Below, piece after piece: positions 26,186-37,180 of a stretch of 49,653 bases of DNA. The notes beneath the pieces are model-generated. The model did not search any database. It saw only the letters and a list, made by a program, of their open reading frames with translations, and was not told the origin of the DNA. The stretch covers positions 1 to 49,653 of the forward strand of contig JACRJB010000028.1 in the NCBI GenBank assembly GCA_016215605.1, read 5' to 3'. This DNA comes from Rhodopseudomonas palustris (GTDB taxonomy: Bacteria; Pseudomonadota; Alphaproteobacteria; Rhizobiales; Xanthobacteraceae). The stretch's first letter is position 1. The number at the start of each line of letters is the position of its first letter. A program made the position numbers and the translations under genes.

Positions 26186-27400
26186 CTACTTCACGAGCGG
26201 GCAGTCGCCCTCCGCCAGCGGCCGAAACGCCTTGTCGGCGGCAATGGTCGAGACCAGCGTGTAGTAGTCGTAGGGGTATTTCGAGTCGGCCGGCTTCTTC
26301 ACCTCGAACAGATACATCGGGTGAACGACGCGGCCGTCCTGACGGATGGTGACGTCGCCGAACAGCTTGTCCTTGCCGCTGAATTTCTTCATCTGCGGCA
26401 CGACGTCCTTGGCGTCGTCGCTGCCGGTGGCGGCAACGGCGTTGAGATAAGCGAGCGTCGAGGCGTAGACGCCGGCCTGATTGCCGCTCGGCATCTTGCC
26501 GTTCATGCCGGGGCGGGCCGCGAACCGCTTGGCGAAGGCCCGGGTGTCGTCGTTCATGTCCCAGTAGAACGCTTCCATCAGCTGCAGGCCCTGCGCCACC
26601 TTGAGGCCCATGCCGTGCACGTCGTTGATGAACAGCAGGAACGCGACCAGCTTCTGGCCGCTCTGCTGGATGCCGAACTCAGCGGCCTGCTTGACGGTGT
26701 TGATGGTGTCGCCGCCGGCATTGGCCAGTCCGATCACGCCCGCCTTGGAGCTCTGCGCCTGCAGCAGGAACGAGGCGAAATCCGAGGTGCCGAGCGGGTG
26801 CTTGCTCGAGCCGACCACCTTGCCGCCATGGGCTTCGATGTATTTGGTGGCTTCTGCCTCGATGCCCTTGCCGAGCGCGTAGTCGACCGTGATGAAGTAC
26901 CAGTCCTTGCCGCCGCGCCCGATCATCGCCGCCGCGGTGGTGTTGCCGGTCGCCCAGGTGTCGTTGACCCACTGGATCGTGTTCGGCGAGCACGCCTTGC
27001 CGGTCAGGTCCGAGCTCGCCGTGGATGACGCCAGGAACGTCATCTTGGTGTCGCGCAGCAGCGTGTTGATCGACAGGCCGACCGAGGAATTCGGCACGTC
27101 GACGATGGCGTCGACGCCCTCGATCTCGAGCCAGCGCCGCGCGATCGCGTTGCCGACGTCGGCCTTGTTCTGGTGGTCGGCGTAGACGATCTCGACCTTG
27201 ATGTTCTTGCCGCCGCCGGCGAAATCTTCCGCGGCCATGCGCGCGGCTTCGACCGAGCCCATGCCGTTGGTGTCCTGGAAGATGCCGGAGATGTCGTTGA
27301 GCACGCCGACGCGCACGACATTGCCGGACATTTCCGCGCTGGCGGTGCTGCAGAGCAGGCACGAGACGGCGAGGCCGAGCAGGCCCTTGAAGCGATTCAT
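26186..27400 (-). CDS. ABC transporter substrate-binding protein of the CYP199A operon
   Basis: A 404-residue Peripla_BP_6 protein with a Sec signal peptide (MNRFKGLLGLAVSCLLCSTASA) and a mature start VVRVGVLNDISGIFQDTNG. This style (ND-SG, then MAAEDF) is common in binding proteins for aromatic acids and related ligands in Rhodopseudomonas and Bradyrhizobium. The start at 27400 has GGGGAG about 9 bases upstream. It lies 64 bp after the ferredoxin gene, in the same orientation as pux and the CYP199A gene, and has no permease of its own on this strand. It may feed a para-substituted benzoate to the neighbouring livHMGF importer; this is inference. Confidence 0.9.
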   Translation of the reverse strand: MNRFKGLLGLAVSCLLCSTASAEMSGNVVRVGVLNDISGIFQDTNGMGSVEAARMAAEDFAGGGKNIKVEIVYADHQNKADVGNAIARRWLEIEGVDAIVDVPNSSVGLSINTLLRDTKMTFLASSTASSDLTGKACSPNTIQWVNDTWATGNTTAAAMIGRGGKDWYFITVDYALGKGIEAEATKYIEAHGGKVVGSSKHPLGTSDFASFLLQAQSSKAGVIGLANAGGDTINTVKQAAEFGIQQSGQKLVAFLLFINDVHGMGLKVAQGLQLMEAFYWDMNDDTRAFAKRFAARPGMNGKMPSGNQAGVYASTLAYLNAVAATGSDDAKDVVPQMKKFSGKDKLFGDVTIRQDGRVVHPMYLFEVKKPADSKYPYDYYTLVSTIAADKAFRPLAEGDCPLVK

Positions 27401-27464
27401 CGTTGTTCTCCCCTTGGTCTCTTGTTGAACGTGCCGGTCTTCGCCGGTCACGATGTCACTTCGT

Positions 27465-27788
27465 CTAGGTCTGCCGGTCGGGCAGCCGCAGCACGAGCCC
27501 GTCGAGCTCGGGTCCGATCTTGATCTGGCAGGACAGCCGGCTGTTCGGCAGCCGTTCGGTCGCGGTGCCGTCGAGCAGATCGTCCTCGTTGGCGCCCACC
27601 GGCGGCAGCCTGGCGAGCCAGGATTCGTCGACATAGACGTGGCAGGTGGCGCAGACGGCGTTGCCGCCGCATTCGGCGACGATGCTGTCGATGCCGTGAT
27701 TGAGTGCGGCGAACATCGCGCTGTCGCCGATGGCGGCTTCGACGATCTCGGTGCGGCCGTCGGGATGAATAAAAGTGATGGTCGGCAT
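27465..27788 (-). CDS. pux: [2Fe-2S] ferredoxin, palustrisredoxin type
   Basis: A 106-residue vertebrate-type (adrenodoxin/putidaredoxin-like) [2Fe-2S] ferredoxin. Cluster cysteines are C40, C46, C49 and C87 (C-x5-C-x2-C-x37-C). It delivers single electrons to the P450 encoded immediately upstream. The start ATG at 27788 (MPTITFIHPDG) is preferred; a GTG three codons upstream overlaps the ribosome binding region. From memory its length and sequence match palustrisredoxin of R. palustris, partner of CYP199A2/A4. The NAD(P)H-dependent reductase needed to reduce it is not in this window. Confidence 0.93.
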   Translation of the reverse strand: MPTITFIHPDGRTEIVEAAIGDSAMFAALNHGIDSIVAECGGNAVCATCHVYVDESWLARLPPVGANEDDLLDGTATERLPNSRLSCQIKIGPELDGLVLRLPDRQT

Positions 27789-27797
27789 GGTCCTCAC

Positions 27798-29033
27798 TCA
27801 GGCAGGCGTCAGTTTGATCGGCAGGCTCTCCAGCCCGCGCAGCGTGTTGTTGAACCGGCGTTTCACCGGGCCGGTGATCTCGATGGCGGCGACCTTGCGC
27901 GCCAGCGCGGACAGCATCACTTCGCCTTCCAGCCGCGCCACCAACTGGCCGACGCACATGTGGATGCCGGAGCCGAAGCCGACATGGCCGGAGGTCTTGC
28001 GGGTGATGTCGTAGCGGTCGGGCTCGCTCCATCGTCGTGGATCGCGGTTGGCGGAGCCGAGGAACATCAGCACCTTCTCGCCTTCGCCGATCACGGCGCC
28101 GCCGAGTTCGACCTCGCGCGTCGTGGTCCTGAAGAAGGTCTGCACCGGACTTTCGAAGCGCACCGCTTCCTCGAACGCATTGCGCGCCAGCGACGGATCG
28201 GCACGCAGCCGCTGCAGTTCCTCCGGAAACCGCGCCAGGCAGTACACCGCCGCGCCGATGCCGTAGACGGTCGTGTCGAGCCCGGCGGACAGCAGCGAGC
28301 GCACCAGCAGCGGCGCCTCGTCGGGCGTGATCTCGCCGGTGTCGGAAAACGCGTGGATGCAGGCGCCGAAGCCGCCCGGCGCGAGGTTCGGCCGCTGGCA
28401 CTGCTCGTTGACATAGGCCTGATGCGGCGCGGAGCGCTCGATCGCACTCTGGCGCAATTCGTTGGGCGGGCCGAACGCGTTGAACACCAGGCCGGCATAG
28501 GGCAGCAGATGCTCGCGGCCCTCCTGCTTCAAACCCAACGCATCGGGAAACACCGACAGCGGATAGGCCTCCGCGAGATCGGCGATGGCGTCGATGCTGC
28601 CGCGCTGCAGAAGCTCATCGACCTTGGCGTCTGCGGCCGCGGCGAAGCCGTCGCGAATGCGCTTCATCGTCGCCGGGGACAGCACCTTGCTGAGCACCGC
28701 GCGTGGACGCGTATGCGCCGGCGGATCGGCTTCGAGGATCAGGCTCGGCGGTCGCCACGGCGTCTCCTTCTTGAAATCGCTGAGCCCGACGCCGCGGCTG
28801 GAGCAGAACGTCAGCGGGTCGTTGAGCACCGCATGGACTTCGTCGTAGCGCGCGACGCCGTAGACGTTCCATTTGTCGAGGTAGACCACCGGCCCGGCTT
28901 CACGCATGGCTTCCTGGGCCGGATAGGGATCGGCGAAGAAGTCGAGCGCGAACGGATCGATGTCGAGATGCGGAACGGCGGCCGCGCCGTCGCGCGGCGT
29001 TGACGAAGGTTCCGCGGACGTGTCGGTGATCAT
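27798..29033 (-). CDS. Cytochrome P450 CYP199A (para-substituted benzoate oxidase)
   Basis: A 411-residue P450 that, from memory, is nearly collinear with CYP199A2 and CYP199A4 of R. palustris, which O-demethylate 4-methoxybenzoate and oxidise other para-substituted benzoates. The heme ligand is C360 in FGSGIHMCVG, the acid-alcohol pair is D253-T254, and residues I recall as carboxylate-binding in CYP199A4 are conserved with a +2 offset: R94, S97, R245 and S246. Phenylalanines F184, F187 and F300 line the expected pocket. Odd point: the residue three after T254 is Y257, where I remember Asn (as in P450cam N255). GGGGAG precedes the ATG. It is followed by pux and a binding-protein gene and is divergent from a MarR regulator. 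Confidence 0.95.
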   Translation of the reverse strand: MITDTSAEPSSTPRDGAAAVPHLDIDPFALDFFADPYPAQEAMREAGPVVYLDKWNVYGVARYDEVHAVLNDPLTFCSSRGVGLSDFKKETPWRPPSLILEADPPAHTRPRAVLSKVLSPATMKRIRDGFAAAADAKVDELLQRGSIDAIADLAEAYPLSVFPDALGLKQEGREHLLPYAGLVFNAFGPPNELRQSAIERSAPHQAYVNEQCQRPNLAPGGFGACIHAFSDTGEITPDEAPLLVRSLLSAGLDTTVYGIGAAVYCLARFPEELQRLRADPSLARNAFEEAVRFESPVQTFFRTTTREVELGGAVIGEGEKVLMFLGSANRDPRRWSEPDRYDITRKTSGHVGFGSGIHMCVGQLVARLEGEVMLSALARKVAAIEITGPVKRRFNNTLRGLESLPIKLTPA

Positions 29034-29129
29034 TCGAGTCTCCCCAATCCGGGTTCTGCCAATTCGGGTCTTGTGAAGTCGCGCGTCATATCTTTATGTC
29101 TGGCTGCCCGCCGCCAGCCGCAAAGCGAC
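29034..29129. promoter_or_regulatory. Divergent control region between CYP199A operon and MarR gene
   Basis: A 96-bp gap that must hold both promoters. It contains an imperfect direct repeat CAATCCGGGT (29045-29054) and CAATTCGGGT (29060-29069) with a 15-bp period, which could be a regulator site. I see no clear long palindrome of the usual MarR kind and no consensus promoter. Confidence 0.35.
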
Positions 29130-29645
29130 ATGACCGCCACACCATCGTCCCGAAAGCCCCGCCGCACCGCCTCCGCACAACCCGCGAGCGACGGGCCGAC
29201 GCTCGACCTCGAGCGCTACGTGCCGGCGTTCATCACCTTCATCGCCAACAAGCTGTCGAACAGCGCCACCGCGTTCTACCAGAGCAATTTCGGGGTCAAC
29301 GTCACCGAATGGCGGATGATGTCGCTGCTGGCGATCGAGCCGGGCATTCCGGCTTCGCGAATCTGTCAGGTGATCGGCTTCAACAAGGGCCCGGTGAGCC
29401 GCACGCTGGCGGACATGCAGCAGCGCGGCCTGATCGCGATCCGTACCGACCCGGACGACGCTCGTACCCATTCGATCTCGCTGACCAAGAAGGGGCGCGC
29501 GACGCACGACAGAGTGATCATCGCCGCGCTGGAGCGCGAGCGACGGTTGATGTCGTGCCTGAGCCATGCCGAGCGGGAGGTGCTGATCGACCTGCTGCGC
29601 CGGCTGCACAACAATCTCGGGGCTGTCACCGGCGACGGGACGTGA
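29130..29645 (+). CDS. MarR-family transcriptional regulator
   Basis: A 171-residue MarR-type regulator. A basic N-terminal tail is followed from about residue 22 by the dimerisation helix (LERYVPAFITFIANKLSNS) and the winged helix-turn-helix (SRICQVIGFNKGPVSRTLADMQQRGL, then wing DPDDARTHSISLT). Such proteins usually repress and are released by phenolic or aromatic acid ligands, which fits control of the divergent CYP199A-pux-SBP operon. The start is uncertain: ATG 29130 has a weak upstream GCAAAG, and a GTG at 29073 is also in frame. Downstream, 29646-29890 contains nothing I can identify. Confidence 0.9.
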   Translation: MTATPSSRKPRRTASAQPASDGPTLDLERYVPAFITFIANKLSNSATAFYQSNFGVNVTEWRMMSLLAIEPGIPASRICQVIGFNKGPVSRTLADMQQRGLIAIRTDPDDARTHSISLTKKGRATHDRVIIAALERERRLMSCLSHAEREVLIDLLRRLHNNLGAVTGDGT

Positions 29646-29890
29646 AGCCAGCCTCGGTGCCGTGAGCTGTGATACGGGCCGGGTGGCATCGATCCAAGCA
29701 GGCACAATGCTGCGATCGCCGGCTGCTGCGCTGCCGAACATAGCGTCTCCCTGAACACGGCGACCGGGTCGCTCTTGGTATTCAGAATAGGTCGCACGAA
29801 ACGGTTGCCTTGGCAACAGTCTCGTTTGGAGCCGGATGCGGCTGGTCTATTTGCCGGTTCGCGCCAGCTGTTTGCGGCGCAGCGCCGGAT

Positions 29891-30553
29891 TCAGGAATCG
29901 TGCAGGTGATCCGGCAGATCGAGACCGAATACCTTCGTCAGATCGGAAACCTGCTGCGGCGACAGATGGCGGGGGTTGAGGCCGCGTAGCAGCAGATACA
30001 GTTTCGCGGTCTCTTCGAGCTCTTCCATCGCGAACACGGCGGCTTCCAGCGTATCACCGGCGACGACCGGGCCGTGATTGGCGAGCAGCACCGACGTGTA
30101 TCGGCCGGCGAGGCCTTTGATGGCATCGGCGACGGCGGGATCCCCGGGCCGGTAGTAGGGCAGCAGCGCGGTCTGGCCGCAGCGCATCAGGTAGTACGGC
30201 GTCAGCGGCGGCAGCGCCGCGCGCGGATCGATCTCCGGCAGCATCGACAGAGCGACGGCGTGCGTCGAATGCAGATGCACGACTGCGCCGGCGGTGCCGC
30301 GGGTCTGATACAGCGCATTGTGCAGCGGCACTTCCTTGGTCGGCGCGTCGCCGGACACGAGGCGGCCGCCGGCATCGAGCCGCGTCAGTTTTGCCGGATC
30401 GAGAAAGCCGAGCGAGGCATTGGTCGGGGTCACCAGGAATCCGTCATCGCAGCGCACACTGATGTTGCCCGACGAGCCCGGCGTCAGCCCGCGCTCGAAC
30501 AGCGAGCGGCCGAACCGGCAGATCTGTTCGCGCAAAGTCGCTTCGGTGCTCAT
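29891..30553 (-). CDS. otnC: 3-oxo-tetronate 4-phosphate decarboxylase (class II aldolase family)
   Basis: A 220-residue class II aldolase/adducin-fold enzyme. Zn ligands are H93 and H95 in VVHLHSTH plus the later ANHGPV histidine; E74 in PTKEVPLH is the catalytic acid. The company of LtnD, OtnI and OtnK genes identifies it as OtnC, which decarboxylates 3-oxo-tetronate 4-phosphate to dihydroxyacetone phosphate. The start at 30553 (MSTEATL) has GGGAGGA upstream; an open frame continues past it with no better site. Unlike the other three genes it is on the minus strand, divergent from ltnD with 88 bp between them, so a shared control region is likely. Confidence 0.9.
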   Translation of the reverse strand: MSTEATLREQICRFGRSLFERGLTPGSSGNISVRCDDGFLVTPTNASLGFLDPAKLTRLDAGGRLVSGDAPTKEVPLHNALYQTRGTAGAVVHLHSTHAVALSMLPEIDPRAALPPLTPYYLMRCGQTALLPYYRPGDPAVADAIKGLAGRYTSVLLANHGPVVAGDTLEAAVFAMEELEETAKLYLLLRGLNPRHLSPQQVSDLTKVFGLDLPDHLHDS

Positions 30554-30641
30554 GCCATCCTCCCGGCGAAGTCTTCCCATGCTTTGGCAGCGCGGCCAAG
30601 CCGTGATATCGAGGATGCAAGCAACACACGGGAAACGCCGC

Positions 30642-31559
30642 ATGACGGAGACTGCAGGGCCACGGGTCGCGGTGATCGGGCTCGGCTCGATGGGGTACGG
30701 CATGGCGACGTCGCTGCGCCGAGCCGGGTTCGAGGTCACCGGCTGCGACGTCTCGGCCGACACCGTCGCACGATTCGTCGCCGAAGGCGGACATGGTGCG
30801 GCGACGCCCGCCGCCGCCGCGCAAGGCTCGGCCATCGTCGTCAGTGTCGTGGTCAACGCGGCGCAGACCGAGGCGATTCTGTTCGGCGAGGCCGGCGTTG
30901 CCGGAACGCTGGCGGAGGGCGCAGTGTTCGTCTCCTGTGCGACGATGGACCCCGACGTGGCGCGGCGGCTCGCGGCACGGCTGGAGTCGACCGGCCGGCA
31001 CTATCTCGATGCACCGATTTCCGGCGGCGCCCAGCGCGCGGCGCAGGGCGAACTGACCATCCTCGCCTCCGGCAGCCAAGCGGCTTTCGCCACGGCGCGG
31101 CCGGCGCTCGATGCGATGGCGGCCAAGCTCTATGAGCTCGGCGACGCGGCCGGGCAGGGGGCGGCGTTCAAGATGATCAACCAGCTGCTCGCCGGCGTGC
31201 ACATCGCCGCGGCGTCCGAAGCGATCGCCTTCGCGGCGCGGCAGGGGCTCGACATCCGCAAGGTCTACGAGGTGATCACGGCGTCCGCCGGCAACTCCTG
31301 GATGTTCGAAAACCGGATGCCGCACGTGCTGGATGGCGATTACACGCCGCGAAGCGCGGTCGATATCTTCGTCAAGGACCTGGGCATCATCCAGGACATG
31401 GCGCGCGCCGCGAAATTTCCGGTGCCGGTGTCGGCGGCTGCGCTGCAGATGTTCCTGATGACATCGGCTGCCGGCATGGGGCGCGACGACGACGCCTCGG
31501 TGGCGCGGATGTATGCGCAGGTGACCGGAACGAAGTTGCCGGGCGCAGCCAAGGATTGA
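30642..31559 (+). CDS. ltnD: L-threonate dehydrogenase-like (beta-hydroxyacid dehydrogenase family)
   Basis: A 305-residue member of the 3-hydroxyisobutyrate dehydrogenase / tartronate semialdehyde reductase family. It has the dinucleotide motif VIGLGSMGYGMA, substrate motif DAPISGGAQRAAQG and catalytic lysine region GAAFKMINQLLAG. In otn gene clusters this enzyme oxidises L-threonate (or D-erythronate) at C2 to 2-oxo-tetronate with NAD+. The start at 30642 (MTETAGPR) has GGGAAA about 7 bases upstream. It is the first gene of the ltnD-otnI-otnK series. Sequence alone cannot separate threonate from erythronate or glycerate specificity. Confidence 0.9.
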   Translation: MTETAGPRVAVIGLGSMGYGMATSLRRAGFEVTGCDVSADTVARFVAEGGHGAATPAAAAQGSAIVVSVVVNAAQTEAILFGEAGVAGTLAEGAVFVSCATMDPDVARRLAARLESTGRHYLDAPISGGAQRAAQGELTILASGSQAAFATARPALDAMAAKLYELGDAAGQGAAFKMINQLLAGVHIAAASEAIAFAARQGLDIRKVYEVITASAGNSWMFENRMPHVLDGDYTPRSAVDIFVKDLGIIQDMARAAKFPVPVSAAALQMFLMTSAAGMGRDDDASVARMYAQVTGTKLPGAAKD

Positions 31560-31565
31560 GTTATG

Positions 31566-31650
31566 ACGTCATTGCGAGCGAAGCGAAGCAATCCAGCGGC
31601 ATCGAGCAAGGGCTGCTGAATTGCTTCTTCGCTTCGCTCCTCGCAATGAC
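31566..31650. repeat. Palindromic intergenic repeat, family B, inside the threonate operon
   Basis: GTCATTGCGAGCGAAGCGAAGCAATCCAG and the opposite-oriented unit ending in CTCGCAATGAC bracket this stretch. Two more copies are at 38372-38488 and 46827-46908. It lies between ltnD and otnI; the otnI frame happens to be open through it, but the coding start follows it. Confidence 0.8.
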
Positions 31651-31672
31651 CGATGAGATGCAGGGGATCTTC

Positions 31673-32455
31673 ATGCCGCGCTTCGCCGCCAATCTCACCT
31701 TGATGTTCAACGAATACGCCTTCCTCGACCGTTTCGACGCGGCGGCGGCGGCCGGCTTCACCGCGGTGGAGTTCCTGTTTCCCTACGAGCACAAGCCCGA
31801 CGACATCGCTGAGCGGTTGAAGCGCAACAAGCTCACGCAGGCGCTGTTCAATCTGCCGCCGGGCGAGTGGGCCGCCGGCGAGAAGGGGTTTGCGGCGCGG
31901 CCCGACAAGTTCGAGGACCTGCAGCAGAGCCTGCACACCGCGCTGCCCTACGCGCTGGCCACCGGCGTCAAACGCGTGCATCTGATGGCCGGGATCGCCG
32001 ACCGTCACGACGGGAACGCCGCGCTGGCGTTTCGCCGCTCGCTCGCAGTCGCGGCGCATTTCTTCGCGCCGCACGGCATCGACGTCGTGATCGAGCCGCT
32101 CAACAAGCGTGACGTGCCGGGCTATTTCCTCGACGATTTCGGCGTCGCCCGCGACCTGATCCACGAATTGCGAATTCCGAACCTCAAGCTGCAGTTCGAC
32201 ATCTATCACTGCCAGATCCTGCACGGCGACGTCGCCGTGCGGTTGCGCGAGATGATGCCGATCATCGGCCACGTCCAGATCGCCAGCGTGCCGTCGCGCC
32301 ACGAGCCGGACGGCGAGGAACTGAACTATCCGTTCCTGTTCGACGAACTCGACCGGCTCGGCTATGCGGGCTTCGTCGGCGCCGAGTATCGGCCGCGCGG
32401 CGCGACCATCGATGGGCTCGGCTGGTTCGCGCCCTACGCCGGAGCGCGGGCATGA
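31673..32455 (+). CDS. otnI: 2-oxo-tetronate isomerase (hydroxypyruvate isomerase family)
   Basis: A 260-residue TIM-barrel enzyme of the xylose isomerase-like / hydroxypyruvate isomerase family, opening MPRFAANLTLMFNEYAFLDRF and carrying the metal-ligand segments DVVIEPLNKRDVPGYF and LQFDIYHCQILHGD. In this pathway it converts 2-oxo-tetronate to 3-oxo-tetronate. The start at 31673 has AGGGGAT about 7 bases upstream; the frame is open to 31556 but that stretch is a palindromic repeat, not protein. It overlaps the kinase gene by four bases (ATGA). Confidence 0.92.
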   Translation: MPRFAANLTLMFNEYAFLDRFDAAAAAGFTAVEFLFPYEHKPDDIAERLKRNKLTQALFNLPPGEWAAGEKGFAARPDKFEDLQQSLHTALPYALATGVKRVHLMAGIADRHDGNAALAFRRSLAVAAHFFAPHGIDVVIEPLNKRDVPGYFLDDFGVARDLIHELRIPNLKLQFDIYHCQILHGDVAVRLREMMPIIGHVQIASVPSRHEPDGEELNYPFLFDELDRLGYAGFVGAEYRPRGATIDGLGWFAPYAGARA

Positions 32456-33729
32456 CGCTCGCACTCGGCTGCATCGCCGACGACTACACCGGCGCGTCCG
32501 ACCTCGCCAACACGCTGACGCGGCAGGGGCTGCGCACGGTGCAGACCATCGGCGTGCCGGCCGACGACCTCGCGCTGCCGGAGGTCGATGCCGTGGTGGT
32601 GTCGCTGAAGAGCCGCTCGATCGCGGCCGATCAGGCGGTGATCAAGTCGCGGGCGGCGGCGCAGTGGCTGCGCGGCCGCGGCGCCGCGCATCTCTTGTTC
32701 AAGATCTGCTCGACCTTCGATTCCACCGACCGGGGCAATATCGGTCCGGTGATGGACGCGCTGCGCGCCGACGCCGGCGACGCCATGGTGCTGGTGACGC
32801 CGGCGTTCCCGGAGACCGGGCGCACGGTGTATCAGGGCCACCTGTTCGTCGGCGCGGTGCCGCTGAACGAAAGTCCGCTGAAGGATCATCCGCTCAACCC
32901 GATGCACGATTCCGATCTGGTGCGGGTGCTGGGGCGACAGAGCCGGATCAAGGTCGGCCTCGCGGGCCTGTCGGTCATCGCCCAGGGGCCGGACGCACTC
33001 CGCAACCATCTCGACAGCCTGGTGTCGCAGGGCTGCGGCGCGGCGATCGCGGACGCGGTGTTCGAGCGTGACCTCGAGACGATCGGCGCGGTGGCGCTGG
33101 CGCATGGCGTCTCGGTCGGCGCCAGCGGTCTGGGACTTGGGCTCGCGCGTGCGTTGCGCGCGGTCGGGCGGAGCGAGCCGAGACCCGTCGACGCGACCTC
33201 GGCAACGCCGATCGGCGGTCCGGCGGCGTGCCTCGCCGGCAGCTGTTCGCAGGCGACGTTGGCGCAGATCGCCGATGCCGAGCGAATGATGCCGGTGCTG
33301 CGGCTCGATCCCGCGGCGCTGATGGCGGACGAGGGCGAAGCACAGCGCGCCGCCGATTGGGCGATCGCACGGCTCACCGCGGGTCCGGTGCTGATCGCGT
33401 CCAGCGCAGCGCCCGATCAGGTTGCTGCGGTGCAGGCCAAATTCGGCCGGGACGCCGCTGGCCACGCGATCGAGCAGGCGATGGCCGGAATCGCCGCGCG
33501 CCTCGTCGACGTCGGCGTGCGGCGGCTGGTGATCGCGGGCGGCGAGACCTCGGGCGCGGTGGTCGATCGATTGGCGATCCCGGGCTTCCTGATCGGCCCG
33601 GAGATCGCCGCCGGCGTTCCGGTGCTGCGGACGGTCGGCGCGCGGGAAGGCGACATGCTGCTGGCGCTGAAATCGGGCAATTTCGGCGGTCCGGCGTTTT
33701 TCGGCGAGGCGCTGGCGCTGATGCGGTGA
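32452..33729 (+). CDS. otnK: 3-oxo-tetronate kinase (DUF1537 family)
   Basis: A 425-residue four-carbon acid sugar kinase. The N-terminal DUF1537 domain opens GCIADDYTGASDLAN, and the C-terminal nucleotide-binding domain carries VIAGGETSGAVVDRL and the end motif LALKSGNFGG. It phosphorylates 3-oxo-tetronate at O4 with ATP, giving the substrate of OtnC. It is translationally coupled to otnI through a 4-base overlap. With LtnD, OtnI and OtnC the window encodes the complete route from threonate to dihydroxyacetone phosphate. No dedicated transporter or regulator is adjacent. The 33730-33985 gap downstream holds nothing I recognise. Confidence 0.94.
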   Translation: MTLALGCIADDYTGASDLANTLTRQGLRTVQTIGVPADDLALPEVDAVVVSLKSRSIAADQAVIKSRAAAQWLRGRGAAHLLFKICSTFDSTDRGNIGPVMDALRADAGDAMVLVTPAFPETGRTVYQGHLFVGAVPLNESPLKDHPLNPMHDSDLVRVLGRQSRIKVGLAGLSVIAQGPDALRNHLDSLVSQGCGAAIADAVFERDLETIGAVALAHGVSVGASGLGLGLARALRAVGRSEPRPVDATSATPIGGPAACLAGSCSQATLAQIADAERMMPVLRLDPAALMADEGEAQRAADWAIARLTAGPVLIASSAAPDQVAAVQAKFGRDAAGHAIEQAMAGIAARLVDVGVRRLVIAGGETSGAVVDRLAIPGFLIGPEIAAGVPVLRTVGAREGDMLLALKSGNFGGPAFFGEALALMR

Positions 33730-33985
33730 GTTCGTCCGCCGGGCTGGTCGGTGAGTTCCGCTGTCGGTCGGCCACGCCGTGCTGAGGCTTCGAGTCCCTT
33801 GGCGGCTGTGCTGTCGATCAATCTGTCGTGACCCGGGGGGCGTGACCCGCCGAAATACGCTGCTATTCGGTGACTGCAGGCGATGTGTGCGATGCAGCGG
33901 CTTGGCGATCCGACGTCTATTCGGATAAATCAGACCTGCGGCGGCACAGCCGACTTCGACAACGGCATCGGGAACGGCCTCACGG

Positions 33986-37169
<3,184 letters not shown>

Positions 37170-37180
<11 letters not shown>

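Noticed and set aside
31556-31672. N-terminal extension of otnI
   Set aside because: The extension translates the family B palindromic repeat; the ATG at 31673 has a good ribosome binding site and gives the normal family N-terminus.
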